Shown here piece after piece: positions 58,753 to 64,000 of a stretch of DNA of 64,000 nucleotides. This DNA comes from Streptomyces dioscori (GTDB taxonomy: Bacteria; Actinomycetota; Actinomycetes; Streptomycetales; Streptomycetaceae). The stretch's first letter is position 1. Every line of letters begins with the position of its first letter. A program made the position numbers and the translations under genes. A model generated the notes under the pieces. The model had not been told where the DNA came from. It saw only the letters and a program-made list of their open reading frames with translations, and ran no database searches. Location of the stretch: the NCBI RefSeq assembly GCF_003024195.1, contig NZ_KZ679061.1:1-64000 (forward strand), written 5' to 3'.

Positions 58753-58764
58753 TAGGAGTAGACC
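58753..58764. promoter_or_regulatory. DasR-like half-matching site upstream of the lyase operon
   Basis: AGGAGTAGACCA matches the DasR consensus TGGTCTAGACCA at 9 of 12 positions, about 120 bp before the operon start. DasR responds to GlcNAc-6-P; a GlcNAc-releasing lyase would be a sensible target. Weak site, inference only. Confidence 0.25.
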
Positions 58765-58807
58765 AATGGCAACCGGGTGTAACCGGGGCAACACGCCGCG
58801 ACCACAG

Positions 58808-58857
58808 TTGAAACCCGTAGGGAATAGGTCTATGGTCGCTCTAGTTGAACGTTAAAC
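58808..58857 (+). promoter_or_regulatory. Promoter and palindromic operator of the YceI gene
   Basis: TTGAAA (58808-58813), 17 bp, TATGGT (58831-58836); predicted start near 58843. GTTGAACGTTAAAC (58844-58857) is a near-palindrome (12 of 14) covering the first transcribed bases, the usual place for a MarR or TetR-type repressor. Confidence 0.55.
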
Positions 58858-58900
58858 AGCTTCGGCACAGGGCCGGAGCTCGTCCCCCAAGGAGCCAGTC

Positions 58901-59509
58901 ATGGGAATCTTCGGCCGCAAGGACACCGACACCGCAACCGCGACGCCCGCCGCCGTGAGCCCCGACCTCGCCGCTCTGACCGGCGACTACACGATCGACC
59001 CGGCGCACTCGACGATCGGTTTCGTGGCGCGCCACGCCATGGTCACGAACGTCAAGGGCGGCTTCCAGGACTTCACCGGCAGCCTGCACCTCGACGGCGC
59101 CGACCCGTCGCTGTCGACCGCGACCATCGACGTCAAGATGGACAGCATCAGCACCGGCTCCGACGACCGTGACGGACACCTGAAAAGCGCGGACTTCTTC
59201 AAGACCGAGGAGTTCCCCACGATGACCTTCCGGTCCACCGCGGCCGAGGCGCTCGGCGGCGACGACTACCGCATCACCGGTGACCTGACGATCCTCGGCA
59301 CCACCAAGCCGCTCTCCATCGACCTGGAGTTCAACGGCGCGGCGAAGGACCCGTTCGGCAACGAGCGCGTCGGTTTCGAGGGCAAGGCCGAGATTCTGCG
59401 CTCGCAGTGGGGCCTCACGTGGAACGCGGCGCTGGAGACCGGTGGGGTGCTGGTGTCCGACAAGATCAAGCTGACGTTCGACATCTCGGCGATCAAGAAC
59501 GCCGCCTGA
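58901..59509 (+). CDS. YceI-family lipid-binding protein
   Basis: 202 residues, YceI lipocalin-like barrel binding polyprenyl or fatty molecules: YTIDPAHSTIGFVARHAMVT, FTGSLHLDG, DDRDGHLKSADFFKTEEFPT, ITGDLTILGTTKPLSID, KLTFDISAIK. No signal peptide, so cytoplasmic, unlike proteobacterial YceI. ATG 58901 follows AAGGAGCCAGTC. Probably repressor-controlled through the palindrome above. Confidence 0.9.
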   Translation: MGIFGRKDTDTATATPAAVSPDLAALTGDYTIDPAHSTIGFVARHAMVTNVKGGFQDFTGSLHLDGADPSLSTATIDVKMDSISTGSDDRDGHLKSADFFKTEEFPTMTFRSTAAEALGGDDYRITGDLTILGTTKPLSIDLEFNGAAKDPFGNERVGFEGKAEILRSQWGLTWNAALETGGVLVSDKIKLTFDISAIKNAA

Positions 59510-59589
59510 GTCAGGTGGCGGGCCACCGGATACCCGGGTTCCGCCCGGCGGCCCGCGTCCGTCACCGCCTGGGGGCTCCGCCCCCTAGA

Positions 59590-59860
59590 CCCCCGTTGCG
59601 CAGTTCCCCGCGCCCCTGGGGGTGCCCGAGTACGCCCGCCCTCCGACTCCCTGTGAGCGGAAGGCGGGCGCTCGGCTGTGCGGGCCCCATGGGGGCGCGG
59701 GGAGCCGCACGATCGGTTGGCGCGCCCAAAAACGGGCCTCGACCCCAATCACCCCAGGGGCGCGGGGAACCGCGCAATCAAGTGGCGCGCCCAAAACGGA
59801 CCCCGACCCCCACCCCCCAGGGGCGCGGGGAACTGCGCACCGGGGGTTCGGGGCGGAGCC
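59590..59860. repeat. Dispersed GC-rich repeats after the YceI gene
   Basis: Four copies (cores near 59596, 59693, 59757, 59819), the middle two in a larger near-duplicate unit with GGTTGGCGCGCCCAAAA / AAGTGGCGCGCCCAAAA. No gene credible in 59510-59941. Confidence 0.75.
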
Positions 59861-59941
59861 CCTGGGCGGTGACGGGGTGCCGGGGACGCTGCCGCGGATA
59901 TACCGGTGCGGCCCCGCCGACCCGCGCGTTAATCTCCGGCC

Positions 59942-60436
59942 ATGACATGGCTGCCCACCGACTTCGCCCACCCCCTCCACGCCACCCTGCCCGGAGGGCT
60001 ACACCTGCGGCCGATCTCCGGTGACGACGCCGCGATCGACTACCCGGCGGTGATGGGCTCCAGGGACCGGCTGTGGTCGATCTTCGGGGAGGCCTGGGGC
60101 TGGCCCGCCGACACGATCACGTACGAGGCCAACAAGGCGGACCTGGAACGGCACGCGGCCGAGATCGAGGCGCACGAGTCCTTCAACTACGTGCTGTTCG
60201 ACGAGGCGGAGACCACCGAGTACGGGTGCGTGTACATCGACCCGCCGGAGAAGGCCGGCGCCGACGCCGAGATCTCCTGGTGGGTCGTGGACGAGCAGGT
60301 GGGGACCCCGCTGGAGCACGACCTGGACGCCTTCGTGCCGCGGTGGATCGCCGAGGCATGGCCCTTCGAACGGCCCCGGTTCATCGGCCGGGACCTGTCG
60401 TGGAAGGAATGGCTGGCCCTGCCGGACCACCCCTGA
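59942..60436 (+). CDS. GNAT-like acetyltransferase-related protein
   Basis: 164 residues. LHLRPISGDDAAIDYPAVMG, NYVLFDEAETTEYGCVYIDP and AEISWWVVDEQ fit the GNAT fold, but the acetyl-CoA P loop (Q/RxxGxG/A) is replaced by VGTPLEHDLDAFVPRW, so catalysis is uncertain. No ribosome site precedes ATG 59942; TTAATC about ten bp upstream suggests a leaderless message. Confidence 0.7.
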   Translation: MTWLPTDFAHPLHATLPGGLHLRPISGDDAAIDYPAVMGSRDRLWSIFGEAWGWPADTITYEANKADLERHAAEIEAHESFNYVLFDEAETTEYGCVYIDPPEKAGADAEISWWVVDEQVGTPLEHDLDAFVPRWIAEAWPFERPRFIGRDLSWKEWLALPDHP

Positions 60437-60518
60437 CGACGGCCCGGACGCGAACGGCTGGTTTTCACCCCTTGTGGCGGTGCTCACAGCGTTCCCATAA
60501 TCCTTCAACAGAAATTGA

Positions 60519-61385
<867 letters not shown>

Positions 61386-61442
61386 CCCACACGGACCCAC
61401 CCGACCCACGCAGACGCACGCGGACCCACGCATGCGGTACGC

Positions 61443-61484
61443 CGCACGCGGGCCCGGCGCCGAACCGCGCCGGGCCCGTGTGCG
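61443..61484 (+). terminator. Long hairpin after the trypsin gene
   Basis: CGCACGCGGGCCCGGCGC / GCGCCGGGCCCGTGTGCG (61443-61460, 61467-61484), 17 of 18 pairs, loop CGAACC, between convergent genes. Confidence 0.7.
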
Positions 61485-61513
61485 TACCGGCGCCCGCCCC
61501 GTGGATCAGAGGG

Positions 61514-62863
61514 TCAGAATCCCCCGCCGAAGTCGCTGCCGCCCCCGCCCCCGAAGTCCCCGCCACCGCCGCCGTCGAAGCCCCCGCCGAAGTCGTTGGA
61601 GTCGAAGTCGGCCCCGGACACGTCCCCGCCCTCGTATCCGCCACCGCCGAAGTCCCCGTAACCGGAGCCGTAGTCCGCCGCGTACGCCGGGCCCGCCATC
61701 ATCGAGCCGAGCACCGTGCCGACGAGAAGGCCGGGCAGGATGCCGCCGCCGAAGTAGCCGCCCGCCCAGGGGCCGTACGCGGGGCCCGCGTCCCAGTAGG
61801 GCCGCCGCCCGTACTCCGTGTCGACCTCGCGTACGGCCGGGTCGGTGCCCTCGGCCAGCCGGACCTGGTCGGCGGCACAGACGGGCACCTCGCGGGCCGC
61901 TCCGCCCGCCGGCGTCCAGGCGGCGTCGGCGACCGAAGGCCCGTGGCGCGGGTCGAAGAAGCAGGGCGCCCGGCGCTCGGGAACCGGCTTGCCCTCGCGG
62001 CGCGCGGCGAGCACGGCCAGCGAGAAGCGCCCGTCCTCCAGCGCCTCGGTGACCCCCCGCACGTCCTCGGGGCGGGTGGCCGCGGCCATGAAGGACTTCG
62101 CCTTGTCGTACGCGTCGAGGGAGCGCTCGTAGTCGGCGCGCATCGCGTCGTCCGCGCCGGCCTCGGCGGGGTGGAAGTCGAGCCGGTCGAGTTCCTCGCC
62201 GAAGGCGGTGATGTCCTCGTCCACGACGACGCGCAGCCGGTCGAGCGCGGCCCGCCGCTCCGCCTCCTTGCGGCGACGGTTGCGCCGCATGAGGGCGTAC
62301 GCGCCCGCGCCGGTCGCCACGACGACCGCGCCGACGCCGATCAGGGCACCGGTGTCGACACCGCCGCCCTCGCCCTCGCTCCAGCTGCCGGGCGCGGAGC
62401 CGCCGACGTTGGCGAGGGCCCGGTCGGTGAAGTGGTTCAGCTGGGTCAGGGCGTCCTCGCCGCGGACGCTGGTGACCAGGTTGCGCACGGCGGTGTTCGG
62501 CATGACGGAGGAGTCGGCCTTCGCGTCGAACCGGGAGCCGAGCCGGATCGCGTACAGGCCCGTGACACCGGTGTCCGTACGCAGGTTCTGGAAGAGGTTC
62601 TCCGTGGGGAAGTCCCCGGGGAGGACGGCGACGAACAGCGGCTTGTCCGCCTTCTCGATCTTCGCGGCCAGGGCGTCGGCGTCCGCGTCGGACAGGACCC
62701 GGGCCATGGACGGATCGACGTACACGGGACGCTCACGCAGCGCGTCCGCGACGGCTGAGACGCCGGTGGCGTCCGTGGCGGCGTGGGCACGGATGCCCCC
62801 GACGCCCAGCGCCGCGAACGCGATCAGGAAAACGGCCAGTCCTCGTGCCAGTACGCCCGTCAT
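61514..62863 (-). CDS. Secreted/membrane protein, TPM-like N-terminal domain, Gly-rich C terminus
   Basis: 449 residues. Signal peptide (LAVFLIAFAALGVGGIRAHA), an extracellular domain (PVYVDPSMARVLSDADADAL, LFVAVLPGDFPTENLFQNLR) resembling TPM/YgcG domains, one transmembrane helix (ALIGVGAVVVATGAGAYALM, about 168-190), a coiled cytoplasmic region, a second hydrophobic stretch GGGILPGLLVGTVLGSMMAG and a tail of Gly/Asp/Phe repeats DFGGGGYEGG. Function unknown. AGGAG is 12 nt before ATG 62863. Confidence 0.75.
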   Translation of the reverse strand: MTGVLARGLAVFLIAFAALGVGGIRAHAATDATGVSAVADALRERPVYVDPSMARVLSDADADALAAKIEKADKPLFVAVLPGDFPTENLFQNLRTDTGVTGLYAIRLGSRFDAKADSSVMPNTAVRNLVTSVRGEDALTQLNHFTDRALANVGGSAPGSWSEGEGGGVDTGALIGVGAVVVATGAGAYALMRRNRRRKEAERRAALDRLRVVVDEDITAFGEELDRLDFHPAEAGADDAMRADYERSLDAYDKAKSFMAAATRPEDVRGVTEALEDGRFSLAVLAARREGKPVPERRAPCFFDPRHGPSVADAAWTPAGGAAREVPVCAADQVRLAEGTDPAVREVDTEYGRRPYWDAGPAYGPWAGGYFGGGILPGLLVGTVLGSMMAGPAYAADYGSGYGDFGGGGYEGGDVSGADFDSNDFGGGFDGGGGGDFGGGGGSDFGGGF

Positions 62864-62937
62864 ACCCCGAACCTACTCCTGACGGCCGCAATTCGGCGGC
62901 CCACACCTCCTGGCACCGGGGCCGCGGACCTACGTGC

Positions 62938-63005
62938 TTCCAGGGGCGCGGGGCTGTGTCCATATGCGGCTCCGCCGCGTGGGCGCGACCGGCCCCCACC
63001 GGGCC
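62938..63005. repeat. Divergent dispersed repeat copy
   Basis: CAGGGGCGCGGGGCTGTGTCC and, 40 bp on, GCGACCGGCCCCCACCGGGC, the two ends of the repeat unit with a diverged middle. Confidence 0.55.
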
Positions 63006-63048
63006 CGCAGACGAAGAACATCGCGGGCCCGATGGCCGTCAGGCCGAG

Positions 63049-64000
63049 TCAGGCCGCCGCATACGCAGCCGCAAGCTTCGCCACAGCCTGTGCGTACTTC
63101 CCGGTCAGCAACAGATGATCCGCATCAGCGAACGGCTTGGCCACAGCCGAGGTGATCCCCTGCCCGACCTTCTGCTGGACGAGCAGCCGCGCCTTGCCGA
63201 CAACCGCCCGTCCCGCCTCCTCGGCCCCGGCGCGCTCGGCGAGCGAGGCCGCGACGGCGAGCGCCTTCAACGTGGCCGCGCCACCCGCCGGCACCTTCGT
63301 GAGCGTCGTCAGCCCCCACCCGTACGGGAACTGCGGGTCGTACGCCGGGTCGCCGACGTTGATCGGCAACTGCGCCTCGGACTTCGGCCAGGTCACGGGC
63401 AGCTGCCCGCTGAACGCGCGCTTCCCGTACAGCACGTCCGCGACCCCGTCGCCCTCCGTGCCCGGCAGCCAGGACGCGACGAGCGCGTCGATGTCACCGA
63501 GCTGGTCGCCGATGAGCTGCGGCCGGCCGGAGACGACGAGCACCGCGCACTTCATGGCGGCGCACACCGTGTCGACGGCGGCCTTGTCCGCCGCGGACAG
63601 CGCCAGGTCGTTGCCGTTGCCGACGTCACCGACGCCCTCCGCGTACGGGGTCTCGCCGACGACCACGACACCCACGTCACTGCCGGCGGTCGGGGCCGAG
63701 GCGTCCTTGGAGTAGGTGACCGAGCTGCCACCGGCCTTCCGGATGCCCTCCAGGATGGTCGTCCCGTCGGTGATGTCCCCGGACGAGCCCTGCCAGGTGA
63801 TGGTCCAGCCACCGGTCTGGTTGCCGATGTCGTCGGCGTTGGACCCGGCTACGTACACCTTCTGGGACTTCTTCAGCGGCAGCACACCGCCCGCGTTCTT
63901 CAGCAGGACCTGCGACTCGGCGGCGGCCTCGCGGGCCACGGCCCGGTGCTTGGCGGAGCCGATCGCCGAGGCGCCGCTCGTGTCGGCGTACGGCTTCTCG
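63049..64000 (-). CDS. Glycoside hydrolase family 3 protein (partial, 5' end outside window)
   Basis: C-terminal 317 residues of a beta-glucosidase/N-acetylhexosaminidase-type enzyme. AREAAAESQVLLKNAGGVLP is the standard start of the GH3 C-terminal domain; VGETPYAEGVGDVGNG carries the Glu-rich loop, and SWLPGTEGDGVADVLYGKRA and SGQLPVTWP are diagnostic. The substrate-specific N-terminal barrel is missing. An Ala-rich helical extension (about 95 residues; AVAASLAERAGAEEAGRAVV) follows the GH3 domain. Confidence 0.88.
   Translation of the reverse strand, partial: EKPYADTSGASAIGSAKHRAVAREAAAESQVLLKNAGGVLPLKKSQKVYVAGSNADDIGNQTGGWTITWQGSSGDITDGTTILEGIRKAGGSSVTYSKDASAPTAGSDVGVVVVGETPYAEGVGDVGNGNDLALSAADKAAVDTVCAAMKCAVLVVSGRPQLIGDQLGDIDALVASWLPGTEGDGVADVLYGKRAFSGQLPVTWPKSEAQLPINVGDPAYDPQFPYGWGLTTLTKVPAGGAATLKALAVAASLAERAGAEEAGRAVVGKARLLVQQKVGQGITSAVAKPFADADHLLLTGKYAQAVAKLAAAYAAA

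Noticed and set aside
58825-58840. Second DasR-like site (AGGTCTATGGTC)
   Set aside because: Only one half matches the consensus and it coincides with the -10 of the YceI promoter.

Overview
This window is a core-chromosome segment of a Streptomyces. It has very high GC content with coding-frame third positions that are almost all G or C, many GTG and some TTG starts, and a gene order that I recognise from the Streptomyces smc-recG-thiDL-ddl-gpsA-hupS-leuCD-ndgR-gltX-conservon-accB region. Species is not determinable. About 60 genes are called.

Region 1 (1-16.1 kb) is housekeeping, nearly all on the minus strand: a glucose-permease-like sugar porter (cut by the window edge), smc, a small coiled-coil protein with an unusual structured leader, acylphosphatase, mutM, rnc, rpmF, a YceD protein, a DivIVA/AtpF-like cell-division protein, coaD, rsmD and recG. 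Interleaved plus-strand genes are a secreted CAP-domain protein and an HxlR regulator with a striking palindrome and 17-bp repeats. SMC carries a large low-complexity insertion in its hinge.

Region 2 (16.2-32.7 kb): an HSP90-like ATPase translationally coupled to a 1048-residue TPR protein, a FakA-like DAK2 protein, rpmB, thiD-thiL, an Lrp-type ligand-binding protein, a DUF3515 lipoprotein, ddl, gpsA-plsC, cofC, a small OB-fold-like protein, and the lysine-tailed histone-like protein HupS.

Region 3 (32.9-40.1 kb): leuC-leuD and the divergent IclR regulator ndgR with a palindrome between them, a five-gene tRNA-Gln/tRNA-Glu cluster, a HAD hydrolase, gltX (whose product charges those tRNAs), a FAH-family protein, and an unusual 62-residue peptide gene containing a duplicated Ala-Asn-Pro-Arg-Arg-Thr motif.

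Region 4 (40.6-51.4 kb): two complete conservons in tandem (sensor kinase CvnA, roadblock CvnB, DUF742 CvnC, Ras-like GTPase CvnD). Between them lies a near-consensus promoter followed about 90 nt later by an intrinsic terminator, a candidate small RNA.

Region 5 (51.4-64 kb): a RelE/ParE-like toxin with a DUF6247 partner, an XRE/DUF397 pair with a perfect operator-like palindrome, accE-accB (acyl-CoA carboxylase), a secreted PL8 polysaccharide lyase with a secreted M15-like companion, YceI with an operator-like palindrome at its start site, a GNAT-like protein, a trypsin very similar to Streptomyces griseus trypsin, a glycine-rich membrane protein and the 3' part of a GH3 glycosidase.

A GC-rich dispersed repeat (core GCGCGGGGAACTGCGC) recurs in at least seven intergenic gaps. 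I found no insertion sequence, prophage, CRISPR array or rRNA.
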